From positions 732,644 through 796,643 of the forward strand of contig VJWM01000007.1 in the NCBI GenBank assembly GCA_010909165.1: a stretch of 64,000 bases of DNA, written 5' to 3'. Under the pieces are notes generated by a model. That model worked only from the letters and a program-made list of their open reading frames with translations. It had not been told where the DNA came from and made no database searches. Numbering within the stretch: position 1 is the first letter of the stretch; the number at the start of each line of letters is the position of its first letter. This document shows positions 35,201 through 46,969 of this stretch, in pieces. This stretch comes from Anthoceros angustus. Taxonomy: Eukaryota; Streptophyta; Anthocerotopsida; Anthocerotales; Anthocerotaceae. A program made the translations under genes and the position numbers.

Positions 35201-38048
35201 TAGTCCTCACCCTGTTGGGATAGTGACGTGTCCTTGGTGGATTGGGACCCTCGCCCTCCTTTTGCTCTCGCCCCTTCCCTCTTTGCCTTCCTAATGTGTG
35301 GGGCAAGTACAATCTGCCCCTTCCTCAACTCAGCGGTGGCGCCTTGATTCCCCATCCTCCGGCAATCGCGCCCCCTCAGCGCACTCGGGCGCCCTTCCTT
35401 GACCTCCGCCGCTGGTCGCTCGCCCATCGGCACCCTACGGTGGTGACTACCATGGTAGTTGGTCCTTTTCTCCTTCTTCTTCCTTCCATCGGTGAGGCTT
35501 CGGTCAAGATCTCCATTGCTCTTTGCCTTCTGTTTGATTTGTCCATACCTACCATAGAGCATCTTCAAAGAGTCTTCATCCCCATTGCCACCATCTCCTT
35601 CTAATCCTCCGGGCCTTTTGCTGGACTCCTCCGGGCCGGTTCCTCCCTTATTCGTGGGGTGAGGAATTCTCACCCCTCCTCTTCCCGACGGTTGACCCGT
35701 CCTTGCTCTCCTCGGTGGGGTTGTCTCCACCGCCGCCTCCTCCTCTGTTTGGGACAACTTCCCTCCGGGACCTTCTCATCCTCTTCCTCACCACCGGCAT
35801 CCTGCACCACCTTCTCCTCCTCCTCCTCCTCCTCCTCACCGCGTAGTCCGACACAGTGTGTACTACCACGGTAGTCTGCAGACTACTCGGTAGGTGGTCA
35901 CCTACCGTGGTAGGGTGACCCCTGTGAGGCGGCTGTCCCCCTCCTTGCTCTCCGCCATCTTCTCCTTCTTCCTTGGGCGCTCTCTCCATCCTCCTCGACT
36001 CCCTGACTGAGTCCATGTCACTTGTGGCCTCATCAAAATCTGAGGCCTCCGGATGCACTTGTTGCAGCTCCTTCCGGTCATCATCATGAGGAGCTATTGT
36101 CCTCCTCTTGGCCAAACGTAAGACTTTGTTGTTGGCCTTCAAAATTCTGTTGTGGAGGTGAGCCCCCCAAGCTGTGGTAATGCATTTGGAGATCATCAAT
36201 CTTCGTGGGCCACTCTCCATCCTCACACCTACCTTGTAGGCGTCTTTCGTGGTGGTCAATTCCCCCACCTTCACATGGAGGGTTACATTCTCCTCCCTCA
36301 CTTCTCTTAGCTGGTTGGCCAACTTTGCCTGTAGGGCATAATCTGCCCAAAATCTCCTCTTCCTCACCACCAGCATCCTATGCACCACCTTCTCGTGGTG
36401 CTCCTCCTCTTGGGACCTCCTCCGCTCAGTCTCTAATTGTTGCAAGCCCTTCCCTTCGCCACAAGCACCCTTCTCGCGCTCCAACTCCTTGCTCTCCGCC
36501 ATCTTCTCCTTCCCTCCGCCTCCTCCTGTTAACCGGGTCCTTCGCAATTCTTCTTCCATGTCCGGATTTTGATGGCTTGGGTAGCCATCACTGCTCTGTC
36601 GTCCATTTGCCGGACCGCCACCTTCTCCCTTCGAGCCTCGTTTTGCCCTTCGCTCTTGCTCTAATTGGGCAAAATGCTCTTCCGCCTATGCTCCATGAGT
36701 CCCTTGGGTGGTTGCCCGAATGCCTTCTCCGCTTTGGGACAACTTCCCTCCGGGACCTTCTCCGCTCATCCACAGATCGTGGAGTTTCTCTGACCTTCTC
36801 CAACTTGGCTGCCTTCTCATCGGACTCCATGGCCTCCAATTGCCATTTGGTCCTGCTCTCGGTCATCTCTTGGGCCTTGACTTCCTCACATGCCCACAAG
36901 GAGGCTGCTAGTTCCTAGCCCCTTCAAAATCCACGGTGAGTGCTTCACAAGCACTCGGCCAAATCTCTAGGGGCCCAAATTCACTGCCTCTTGCTGGAAA
37001 TTTCCAGCTCCTCTCCTGGCCATCGCGGCGGCGGCGTGGGTCCTCTCACCGTCGCCCCATCCGCTCTCCCACCCAGCGCGGGTGATGGCGGCTGGCGCGC
37101 CATGCCTCCGCTTCTCCTTCCCTTCCCTACCGCCAGTGGCTGCTTGCCCGAGGTGCCCGCCTACCGTAGGTCAGCCCTACTGCTGGTACCGCCACCTTCT
37201 CCTGTGGTGATCGCCACCACGGTAGTCCGCCCACCTGGTGGCTGCCTCCTCACCGGGGCCAGTGCCTCTTCCTAGGCACCCAGAAAATGGTGGGGACTCC
37301 CCCCACCCTTGGGGTTGTCACCCCTCCTGTGGTAGTCCTCCTCTCATAGACTACCATCCGGCCTTCCTCGGCGGATCTCGCTCCTCTCCTTCCCCTCGCT
37401 CTTGTGGGGGAAAGGCCTCCCATTCCGGCAACCTCGTTGCCTCGACTTCCTCCGCCCTTGGCCCTGGCGCGCTTGTGGAGGTCTGACCTCCCATTGTCTT
37501 CCTCAATGCGAAAGGCAAAGGCCTCTCCAAACTTGGCTGGAGGTGAATTATTTCCGAAGGATGCCAAGCATCTTCCAGCTCCTTGCTGGTGAGGAGCCCC
37601 TCGGTCTCCCACAAATGCACCAAATAGGTGCTGAGGTAGCATGGCCTTGGCCCTTCTTCATCCACCGAATTTGGCCTAAGGAGCTTCTCCCTGTGGTGGA
37701 TATAAGCCTCATACATTATGGTGCCCCAATCGGCTTGGCTCCTCTCGAAATCTTCCACAAAAATTGCAGGAAGTTGGTGCCGAAATAAGAATTCCGCTGA
37801 TAATTCACCAACCCCAATACAATCTTAGCAAAGAGCCTCCACTTCAGCTCCTTGATGCTGTCCGTCTTCCAACCATTCTTGGCGTGGGCCTTCACTCCTC
37901 CGTCCATCATGTCGAGGACTTCCTGCGGAATCTCCGAGAGGGCAATCCTCTTCCCTCCATTTGTCCTCTTGAGGAGAGCGCGGTCCAGAAATTCAGACAC
38001 TACCTTCTGCCCAACGAGTTTGTGTTCTATGTTGATCACTTGGCTCAA
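35200..38048 (-). pseudogene. Gag-like coiled-coil ORF of an LTR element, copy A (broken)
   Basis: Reading the minus strand from 38048: a globular part (SEIPQEVLDMMDGGVKAHAKN, then KWRLFAKIVLGLVNYQRNSYFG and FLQFLW), then, in other frames, MYEAYIHHREKLLRPN and CYLSTYLVHLWETEGLLTSKE to about 37550. Next is low-complexity sequence and a Lys/Glu/Arg-rich coiled coil (303-codon frame 36559-35648; RVREENVTLHVKVGEL-type heptads), ending near 35200. The same order of segments recurs at 61.2-52.7 kb. It looks like a retroelement structural (gag-type) protein. No zinc knuckle, protease or RT follows it. Several frameshifts are present. Confidence 0.55.
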
Positions 38049-38249
38049 GCATGCAGTGAATAAAGCGGACTGTCAAGGCGGTGCGAGTTGGATTCTATTT
38101 GCTCTAGGAGTTCACCTTCGATTGGAACCCGGCAAGGGAGGCAGCTAGACGCTTAACGGATGAAGAAAGGCAGTGGAGGCGGCATTTTTGGGTTTTATCC
38201 GGCCTCGGAGGGGACGAGAGGCGCAGCCTGTAATGCAACCGGTACAAAA

Positions 38250-38484
38250 CCGGTGAGCTATGTACGACCGTGCTCATAGCGGGGAGTATGTGAAGGAGGG
38301 AGATCTGGCCCTTCTTTACGACAGTCGCCATATGCACTTTCCAGGCAAGCTTCACTTACGATGGATGGGGCCTTACTAGGTAGTGCAGGTCCACGCGAAT
38401 GGGTCCGTCCAGCTCCGGCAATTAGATGGAGAACTGTTGCCCACCCGAGTAAACGGGTGGCGGGTGAAGAAGTATCATGCTTAG
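38250..38484 (+). pseudogene. C-terminus of a Ty3/gypsy (Athila/Tat-like) pol
   Basis: One plus frame reads YVKEGDLALLYDSRHMHFPGK, then LHLRWMGPY, an in-frame TAG, VVQVHANGSVQLRQLDGE and TRVNGWRVKKYHA, with the stop at 38482-38484. The GDLxLLYDSR...FPGKL.xRWxGPY...NG.v.l.dGe...RVNGWRvK.Y pattern is the integrase C-terminal domain of Ty3/gypsy elements. The internal stop makes it dead. It is followed after 21 bp by a polypurine tract. Confidence 0.85.
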
Positions 38485-38505
38485 TGTTGGCGGAAACGCC
38501 AACAG

Positions 38506-38520
38506 ATGAGAAGGGGAGTA
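38506..38520 (+). other. Polypurine tract preceding an LTR
   Basis: ATGAGAAGGGGAGTA directly precedes TGTGGACGCAGG, the presumed LTR start, and lies just after the pol stop. This is the expected plus-strand primer position of an LTR retrotransposon. Confidence 0.65.
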
Positions 38521-39119
38521 TGTGGACGCAGGACTTCCCTTGGGGTTGGGAAATAAGCGGGGTTTGTTTTTTTTTGTAGGTATGGAGTGTAAAATAAGGC
38601 GGAAAAGGAGGAATAAGCACGGGCCTCCGGACTCGGAGTAAATGTGGACCGGTGCCCTTTGCGAGGACCAGAGCTGCCGGAGTATCGGGATAAGTCAGGA
38701 CCCTCACGAGGTCAAAAGCAGGGATAAATGCCTTGGAAAGTAACTTAGAGTTGGGGCGTGAGTTAGGCAGGCGGCGCCATGTGGGCGACCACAGATGGAA
38801 GGCAGGCATGCGGCGGCCGGACGTAGCCTTGCGAGGCGTATAGCAGCTATTCCTTTAGCGTCTTGTGACAGTAGCAGCGGTAGGGGCGGAAGCGTGGGCG
38901 AGAGTAAGCCATGCAGGAGCTTCTCCACATGATTCTAGACAGAGCCACCACCCCTCTCAGCCTTGTGGATTGCCGAGGCAAGCGGAGGTCATTCTCCCAA
39001 GCAACCCGCGTGATCTTTGCACTGCTCTCGCTTAGACACCCGGCCTCTGGCGTTGTCTTTGTGATCGCTCGAGCACCCTCAGCTGCTCGGCTTGTGACGG
39101 TGTAATAGAGGCGGACGGC

Positions 39120-41400
39120 TGAGCCTCACACTCCAGCAATGGGAGCGAGGCGGGAAGATGGGACCCAAGAAAGTGGCGGAGGTGTGGGAGCCATGGAGCT
39201 TGAGTGGGCGCAACATCGTGCGCCTATCAGGACTTGAACGTGGGCGGAGGAGGCGGGGGCTGGTCAGGAGTGGCACTGGACGTTTTCCAGTGTATGGACC
39301 TTGACGGTATCCTCTGTCCAAGTCTGCCGGAAGATGTTAGCGACCAACAAGGAGGTTCGCTCTAAGAGCCTTGAGAGGACCCTAGGAGTTGGGCCGTGGA
39401 GGTCTGAGGCGATGTACAATCGGCCGTGGAGGAGGAGTGAGGCGTGGTCCCGGAACCTCTGAGCCGGGGGAAGATAGGCGGCAAAGGCCTATTTGAGCAA
39501 GGGCATAGCGAACCAGCAGCTGGTTGATGTCGGACTTCTTTGGGCCAGGAGAGTGAGGCGGTGGCAGGATCATTGTCCAGGAACATGCTCACCAAGGTAG
39601 ATCACCTTGGTGACAATCTCTTGAGTGTTCACATGCGGCTATGAGAAGGAAGGAGGCGGTGGGAAAAGATCATCTTCGCGGGATCAATCGGGGAGGCTCC
39701 TGGCTGAGGTGTGAGAAGCCCCCTCCGTCGGCGTTATCGCGTTCTTAATTCATGTGTGAGGACATGAACCTCACGAAGGAAGGAGAAGAGGCGCACTCGG
39801 GAAGGGTGGCCGCCTCTGGGGCGGAAGGAAGAACCAGGAGGTGGAAGCCGGTCGGCGAAACAGGAGGAGAAGGCGGCGGGAGGAATCGAGACTCCATCGT
39901 TTGGGCGGACTCCCTCGCCACCAGGGAAGTGTGGGAGGACATCGCTTCCCTCCTCACAGGGCCCCGGGCGGCCCGGCCAGGAGGCGGCCCAGGCGGGCCG
40001 GCTGGCAGACGGCCGCCCGGCCCCACAGTGAGCCAGACTCGTCGGGGACGGCGGAAGGCAGTGCCACCATCGCTCCCACCGGACCCAGCGCCGTGCCCTT
40101 ACCCCTGCTGTGGTGGCGGAGAAGAGGCGAAGGGCCTTGAGGAGGCGGGAGGCCTGGCCCCCAGCAGTCCATCTCCGGCGGGGAGGCAAGAGGTGACTCC
40201 AGACCCCTCACCTCAAGGCCGGGGGAAGATAGGCGGCAAAGGCCGTGGGCTGGAGGAGGCGGGGCGGCTGCGAGCCTCACACTCCAATGAGGAGACGAGA
40301 AGGGCGGGAAGATGGGACCCAAGAAAGTGGCGGAGGTGTGGGAGCCATGGAGCTTAGTGGGCGCAACATCGTCACAGCGCTATCCGGACTTGAGTAGTGG
40401 GCTGGAGGAGGCGGGGAGGCTGGTCAGGAGTGGCACTGGGCGTTTTCCAGTGTATGGACCTTGACAGTCATCTAGTCCGAGAATCGCCGGAAGATGTTAG
40501 CGCAGCCAACAAGGAGGTTCGCTCTAAGAGCCTTGAGGAGGACCCTAGGAGTTGGGGCGTGGAGGTCTGAGGCGATGTCTCGGCCGTGGAGGTCTGAGGC
40601 GTGGTCCCGGAACCTCTGAGGCGGGGGAAGATAGGCGGCAAAGGCCGCCCTGGCTCGAGGGCATAGCGAACAACCAGCAGGTGGTTGATGTCGGACGGAC
40701 TTCTTTGGGCCAGGAGAGTGAGGCGGTGGCAGGATCATTGTCCAGGAACATGCTCACCAAGGTAGATCACCTTGGTGACAATCTGAGTGTTCACATGCGG
40801 CTAGAGAGGAAGGAGGCGGTGGAAGGATCATCTTCGCCGGGATCAATCGGGGAGGCTCTGGTGAGGTGTGAGAAGCCCCCTCCGTCGGCGTTATCGCCGT
40901 TCTTAATTCATGTGGGGGCATGAACCTCACGAAGGAAGGAGAGAGAGCGCACTCGGGAAGTGGCCGCCTCTGGGGCGGAAGGAAGAACCCGGAGGTGGAA
41001 GCCCGGCCGTCGGAGCAAGGCGGGAGGAAGGCGGGAGGAATCCCGGACTCCATACGTTTGGGCGGACTCCCTCGCCACCAAGGGAAGTGTGGGAGGACAT
41101 CCCTCTCCTGGTGCCCCAGCCGGCGGCCCGGCCGAGGCGGCCCAGGCGGGCCGGCGGCCCGGCCGAGGCGGCCCAGGCGGGAGGCCAGCGGACTCGTCGA
41201 GGGGCCGGCGGAAGGCAGTGCCACCGCCATGACACCAGGGCCCGTGCCTTGACTGCCAGCGGTAGGCGGAGGAAGAGGCGAAGGGCCGCCCAAGGCGGGA
41301 GGCCAGCGTGCCACCGGAGCAGTCTGTCTCCGGCGGGGAGGCAAGAGGTCGCTCAACCCCTCACCCCTCAAGGCCCAGGAGAAGAGGCGAGGAAGGAGGC
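39120..41400. repeat. Tandem duplication, two units of about 1.16 kb
   Basis: Landmarks recur about 1,155-1,165 bp apart: CCTCACACTCCA at 39124 and about 40286; the palindrome arms TCACCAAGGT...ACCTTGGTGA at 39589 and 40754; GAACCTCACGAAGGAAGGAG at about 39766 and 40921. The third block, ending in CAAGAGGTCGCTC near 41345, resembles CAAGAGGTGACTC near 40189. Confidence 0.85.
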
Positions 41401-41404
41401 GGTG

Positions 41405-44060
41405 GCGAGGCCAAGAAGGTGAGGCTCGGACCTCATTGCAGGGACCTAAGGGTCTGATTAGGTCGGAGGCCAGCGGACTTACTCGGGCTGCAGTATGGAG
41501 GTCCTTGGCGGACCGAGATGCCGCCCAGCGGACTTCTTGGGGGCCTCACCCGGTGTGGCCGTGGAAGAGACACGGCGGGTCACAGCTCTGAAGTCATGGG
41601 CGGTATGCTCTAGGGTCTCTGGGACGGTGAGAGACCCAGTGGAGAGCCACAAGGAGGTGCATGGTGCTCCTCCAAGCCGAGATGGGGCCAGGGGAGGCGG
41701 GAAGAAGGCGGAAGCCTCCGGCATCGAGGAGGAAGCGGGAGGTCGAGAGGAAGTCTGGTCATTCGGCAGGTGGACTAAGTTTCTTGATTTGGGTGGCCGG
41801 TGGCGAGCCTGAGAGGCCCAAGCAGTGAGGATCTCTGAGATGAAGGAGGAGGCGCGGGGAGGCGAGGAGCTCGCACCGACTGGCGAGCCGGCTAGTAACA
41901 TCGGACCAGTGAGGAGCTCGGTGAGGCGGTAGCGAAGGTGGTGTTGGGATCACTATCGGCTGATCAGACGGTGGAGGAGATGGGTGAGTGGCCTGGTGGC
42001 GAGGCGGAGGAAGCAACGGTCAGTGGTCGTGAGGAGGCTGGGTCGGCACCGGGAAATAGGGACCTCCCAGGTGCAGTTGCAGGAAGTAGAAGCGGCCAGC
42101 GAGGCTGGAGAGGGCAGATACCTTGGGCAACTCAAGGCGCCGGAGCGGCGGGGGTTCTCAGAGATCCAAGACCCGGCGGGGAGATAGAGCGCCTCGGCAG
42201 CGAAGGCGGAGAGGCCGGCGGGTCAGGAGTTCGGCCCGGCTGCGGCGGAGGTGGAAGCGAGAGTCGGACGGGGATCACTGGCCCGCTTTGAAGAAGGAAG
42301 TGGCGGACCTCGGGAAAGGATGAGCGGAGGAACTAGAAGCGTGTTGCTCGTCCCGTTCTGAGGAAGTAGAGGGGCTCGGCTCCATGGCACAAAGCGGGCG
42401 GAGGCTGGGGACAGGAGGAGGAGAGCGTCGACGGCGAGGCTGCGAGGAGTGTGGTGTAGCATCAAGGGAAGTCCGCGGCTTTGGTAGCAGCCCACGGGAG
42501 GCCATGGCGGCGGCCCGGGCAGTCACATCTCCAGGCGGGGAGAGGCAAGAGGTGCTCCGAACCCCTCACCTCAAGGGCCCCGGGAAGAGGGCAACAAGGG
42601 TGCGGCCGAGAGCCAAGAAGGTGAGGCTCGGACCTCGATTACTCGGGACCTAAGGGTCTGATTAGGTCGAGAGCCCAGCCGGACTTACTCCTGCAGTATG
42701 GAGGTCCTTGGCGGACCGAGATGCCGCCCTAGCGGACTTCTTGGGGGCCTCACGGTGGCGGCCGTGGAAGAGACACGGCGGGTCACAGCTACCGTCATGG
42801 ACGGTATGCTCTAGGGTCTCTGCGGACGGTGGCCAGTGGAGAGCCACAAGGAGGTGCATGGTGCTCCTCCGAAGCGAGATGGGCCGAGGCGAGAAGAAGG
42901 CGGAAGCCTCGGCCGCATCGAGGAGGAAGCGCCGGGAGGTCGAGAGGAAGTCTGGTCCATTCGGCAGGTGGACTAAGTTTCTTGATTTGGGTGGCGGTGG
43001 CGAGCCTGAGAGGCCCAAGCAGGTGAGGATCTCTGCAGATGAAGGAGGAGGCGCGGCGGGGAGGCGGAGGGCTCATGACACAGGCGGTGGGCGGCAACAT
43101 CGAACCAGCTGGTGGCTGGTGAGGCCCGCGAAGGTCGGCCGGGATCACTATCGGCGTGATCGGAACGGTGGAGGAGATGGGTGGTATGGCCAACTGGCCG
43201 GCGGCGAGAGGAACAACGGTCAGTCGTGAGGAGGCTGGAGGTCGGCACCGGGAAATAGGGACCTCGTGCAGTGCGGAGAGTAGAAGCGTGAGGCTGGAGC
43301 AGCAAGGATACCTTGGCAACTCAAGGCGCGCCGAGGCGGGGGTTCTCAGAAGAATCCAAGACTTGACGGGAGATAGAGCGCCTCCGGCAGCGAAGGCGGA
43401 GGAGAGAATGGCGTGGTCAGGAGTTCGGCGTCGCGGCTGCGGCGGAGGTGGAGGAAGGAGTCGGCCGGGATCACCCGGCCCGCTGGAAGAAGTGGCGGAC
43501 CTCGGGAAAGGATGAGCGGAGGAAGCTTAGAAGCGGCTGCTCGTCCAGTTCTGAAGTAGAGGGAGCTCGGCTCCATGGCAAAGCGGGCGGAGCAGCGGGG
43601 AGGAGGAGAGCGTCGGCGGCGGCTGCGAGGAGGTGACGGAGGCCGCCTTGGCATCAAGGGAATCCGCCCGGCTACAGATTGGTAAGCAGCCCGGAGGCGG
43701 GCGGCGGTAGGACAACATGCTCATTTCTTGGAGCACCTACGGAGGAGAATGGCACGGTCAGGAGTTCGGCCGGCTGCGGCGGAGGTGGAGGAAGCCGAGG
43801 TCGGACGGGGATCAAGCCCGCTGGAAGAAGTGGCGGACCTCGGGAAAGGATGAGCGGAGGGAAAGCCTTGGAGGAGAAGCGGTTGCTCGTCCGATTCTGA
43901 AGTAGAGGGGCTCGGCTCCATGGACAAGCGGGGGCAGCGCAGGAGGAGGAGAGCGTCAGCGGCGGCTGCGAGGAGTGTGGAGGCCGCCTTGGCGGCATCA
44001 AGAGTCCGCCCGGCTACAGTTGGTAAGCGCGGAGGCGGGCGGAGGCGGACAACATGCTCA
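41405..44060. repeat. Tandem duplication, units of about 1.2 kb with a partial third copy
   Basis: The segment from AAGAAGGTGAGGCTCGGACCTC at about 41413 recurs at about 42616, including ATGGAGGTCCTTGGCGGACC at 41494 and about 42698. The later part (CGGTCAGGAGTTCGG...GCTGCGGCGGAGGTGGA) appears near 42225, 43420 and 43755, so the unit end is present a third time. Confidence 0.85.
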
Positions 44061-45499
44061 TTTCTTGAGCACCTCTGGAGGAGGGAGTCTGGGTGCTCGG
44101 GCTCATATGGAGGAGGCGATTCAACAAGTCGGATTCGACTTTGCACACTACCACCTTGAGGCTCCTCAGGCTCTGCAGGTATTGCGCCACCAAGGCGGTG
44201 GCGGACTTCGAGAAGGGTCGGAAGGAGGCGAGGAGGACCAGCAGGCAGCGCCCAGGGACCTAAGGCTGTTGTTTGATGGCACAATGACGAGGAAGCGGAG
44301 GCAGACGGAAAGGTCTTGGGCCGAGGTAAGCACTCTACACCTCATACGGAAGGGAGGAGGAGGGCCTGGGAGGAGGCGTGGAAGAGCAACCGGGCACCGA
44401 GACAAGGGAGCTCGGTGGATGAGCCGTGATGTGATGAGGAGGCGAGCAGGGCCGGGGTGGGACTTTGTCTGGACTCACGAGGGAGAATCTCGAAGTCCAG
44501 AGGAAGTCTGGACTTAGAGGTCAGACTCAGTGACAAGTCCGGACCCAGGGTCGAACTCGAGAAAAGAAGGCGGACCTGAGCCGGACCCCCAGGAGGAAGG
44601 CGGACCTAGAGTCCGGACTCCGGTCGAGGCAGGGGTCTGAGGCGGCCTTCGGGAGTGGGGAGAACCACCGAACCCCTGGCAGATCCGGCCTTGGAGGCTT
44701 GGAGCGCGAGCCCATGAGATTAAGAGAGGAGGAGGAGGACTTAGTGGTGACCACCGTTGTCGAGCCGCCACCGTGCCTGTGACACAGACCCTCGGGGAGA
44801 GGTGGGGTCCCGCCTCAGCGGATCATCCGATGGAGTCTTGCCGCGATCGTCGAGGCTCGGCTTTGGGCCTTGGGTGCCAAGGCGGAATCGAGGCATCGGC
44901 CCAAGCCGGAATGGGAGGAATAGGGAAGAGTAGGCGGTCGATTAGGCGCCAGGCGGCCCTATTTCGAATAGAGAGGTGTAATAAAGCGCCGACCTTTGGC
45001 GTAGTATAAGAGAAGAGGTCAGGTAAATCATCTTTTTCTTGAGTGTTGTGTCGCGTCTTCTTGGGCCCTTGTGTGCCTTCTTATGTGAGTCACGAGTCAG
45101 CGAGCAGGCGGCATGACCGGGCCAGTCAAGGTCTTGGTAGCGGACCCTAGCGTGTGTGGTGTGTGCAGGGGAATGGCGCCTAGGGACCCTTGCTCGTCAG
45201 GCGGCCCGGCGTTGGGGGCCGGGCAACGTGGCCGGAGGAACTCAGGAAGGTCACGAGAGCCGGTCGGAGAGGCTGGCGGAGGCGGCGGAGGAGGTCGGAC
45301 TCTCCACTCGCGTTCTTCAGGAACGATGAGTGTGTGGGTGGTGAGGAGAGCGGACTAGAGTGGAGAGTGGCGGCTTGACAGATGCCAGCAGGTCCTTGAG
45401 CGTTTAGCCCTAGGCACTGTTCGGTGAAACGTTGCGGGTAGTGTTGGGCATAAAAGCGAGGAATGTGCGTTGAGGCGAGCGGTTGCTAAGTGAGGTGAG

Positions 45500-46960
45500 A
45501 AATGAGTGAAGCACGGCCAAAGCCTATCATTCTCTTGGGGAGGACCCCTTACTTCAACGACACAGGTTATGCCGGTAGCCATCAGAATCCGATACATCTG
45601 CCCCCACTCAAGTGGGGTTCCTTGAGCATCGCTTCACACTCAAAGTAAATAATTCACACGGCAACCATTCTGAGGCGGCTAGTAGGGGCGAGCAAGGCAA
45701 GCCCTCACCCGGCCTCAACGTTCTCCCTCTCTACGACCTTTGCGTTGGCTTGCGGTAGGCACGAAATTCACACACAAGTGAAGGACTCGGAGGATGGGGC
45801 GCAAGACCACGATAATTTTACTTCGACAAGCTCCCTCCCTTTATAGGAGGTCCTCACCTCTGACCTCACAGGCGCCCTCCGGCCTTGCCTCCTTATTTTA
45901 GTGTATCCTGATTGAGACTTTAAGTTCGACATCCAAGCATCTTAGGTAAAATTCTATTCTAGCAAATTTCACCTATGTGAGCCCGGGCTCATCCATTCCT
46001 ATCTAGCTAGTCAACACACCCCTCTGAGCCCAGCAAGCATTAATGCCTCCTCTAAAGAAAAGTCTTCCCAAGTGGCATCTTGCCATGTCTTCAAGCTAAT
46101 TTAAGGACCTCTTATGAATCCCTTCCTTATCTTGATGCACTTGTAGAGCTTCTTCCTCCAATAAAATAGCCGGCTCTCTTAGCCATTGGCTCATCCTCGA
46201 CCTCCTCTTCCTCTCACTTGTGGAGCAAGTGAGCTTCCCTTGCACCCATGTTGGGAGGTTGGTCTTCTCCTTGATCCTTGCTCCATTCTGCAGATCAACC
46301 TCTTCCTCCTTTCCTACAAGGCCAAGGTACTCGCCTCCCTCCCTTGTCAAATCCATGCTAGCGACCTTGAATCTGTGCTTCCTCCTACCATGGTATGGTG
46401 GGACCTCTCTGCAGTGGGTCCCCTCTACCAGTAGGAACTCCTCTACCACGGTGAGAACTCCTCCTACTGGGAACTCTAAGTCGTTTCTTCTTCCTTCCTT
46501 CTGGGGTGATTCTCCATACTGCTGCGGCTTCCACTTGCGCTTCTCCCTAGTGCAGTTCCTTACCCACAGCTTGGGACACTCTCCAAATCTAAGGCTTAGG
46601 GGACACGAGGCCTCTGTGGTGGCTTTGGCTGGCCGGGCCGCGCACAATCCCGTGTCGTTGTGGGAAGAGTCCGTTCCCAAGGGAATGGCGAGCTCCGTTT
46701 GCAGTTTGAGCGATTCTCGTCTTACTTTAGTTCCAACGCGCATTCATGGTTCCGTCTAACTACCGCAACAATCACTTGCAGGCCGGTATGGCCCAGCGTT
46801 TAAGGACCCGTTGTCCGTATCGTTCACGTTAAATCCTCACCTCCGTCAGTTCCTCTCCTCCACTACACTTATCGGTCTTAGGGAAAGGCGGGTTACAGTC
46901 CGGACCTCCTCCGTCGTTCCGGGCCTCTCGTCCAGACTCTGCCCCCTCCGGAGTCCCTCA
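45500..46960. other. Spacer between the two inverted LTR-like units, with a 215-codon open frame
   Basis: 45730-45975 resembles 34840-35110 (see that block). On the minus strand 46743-46096 is open for 215 codons, Lys/Glu/Arg-rich, and includes VPPYHGRRKHRFK, which resembles YHGRRERKSRFG in the gag-like frame at 59.8-59.3 kb. It is probably a gag-like remnant rather than a host gene. CTACCATGGTA- and CTACCACGGT-type palindromes occur at about 46383-46455. Confidence 0.45.
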
Positions 46961-46969
46961 CACACGTTC

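Larger units (their letters stand above)
38521..45500 (+). mobile_element. Very long LTR-like unit with tandemly duplicated internal segments (plus orientation)
   Basis: The left end starts TGTGGACGCAGGACTTCCC after the polypurine tract. Near the right end (44930-45090) is a promoter-like segment with GGTGTAATAAAGCGCC and TATA-like GTAGTATAAGAGAAG at about 45003. The same two end segments occur only about 0.45 kb apart at 63488-64000, and in inverse order and orientation at 52662 down to about 46970. I therefore read 38521-about 45500 as one LTR whose U3 has expanded with roughly 6 kb of tandem repeats. The alternative is an LTR plus non-coding internal region of a large non-autonomous element. 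The right border is not defined. Long open frames on both strands here are a by-product of high GC content. Confidence 0.42.

Noticed and set aside
39752-44517. Many open frames of 100-200 codons on both strands, rich in Arg, Gly, Pro and Ser
   Set aside because: They overlap on both strands, change with each tandem copy, and show no domain. GC-rich tandem repeats are enough to explain them.
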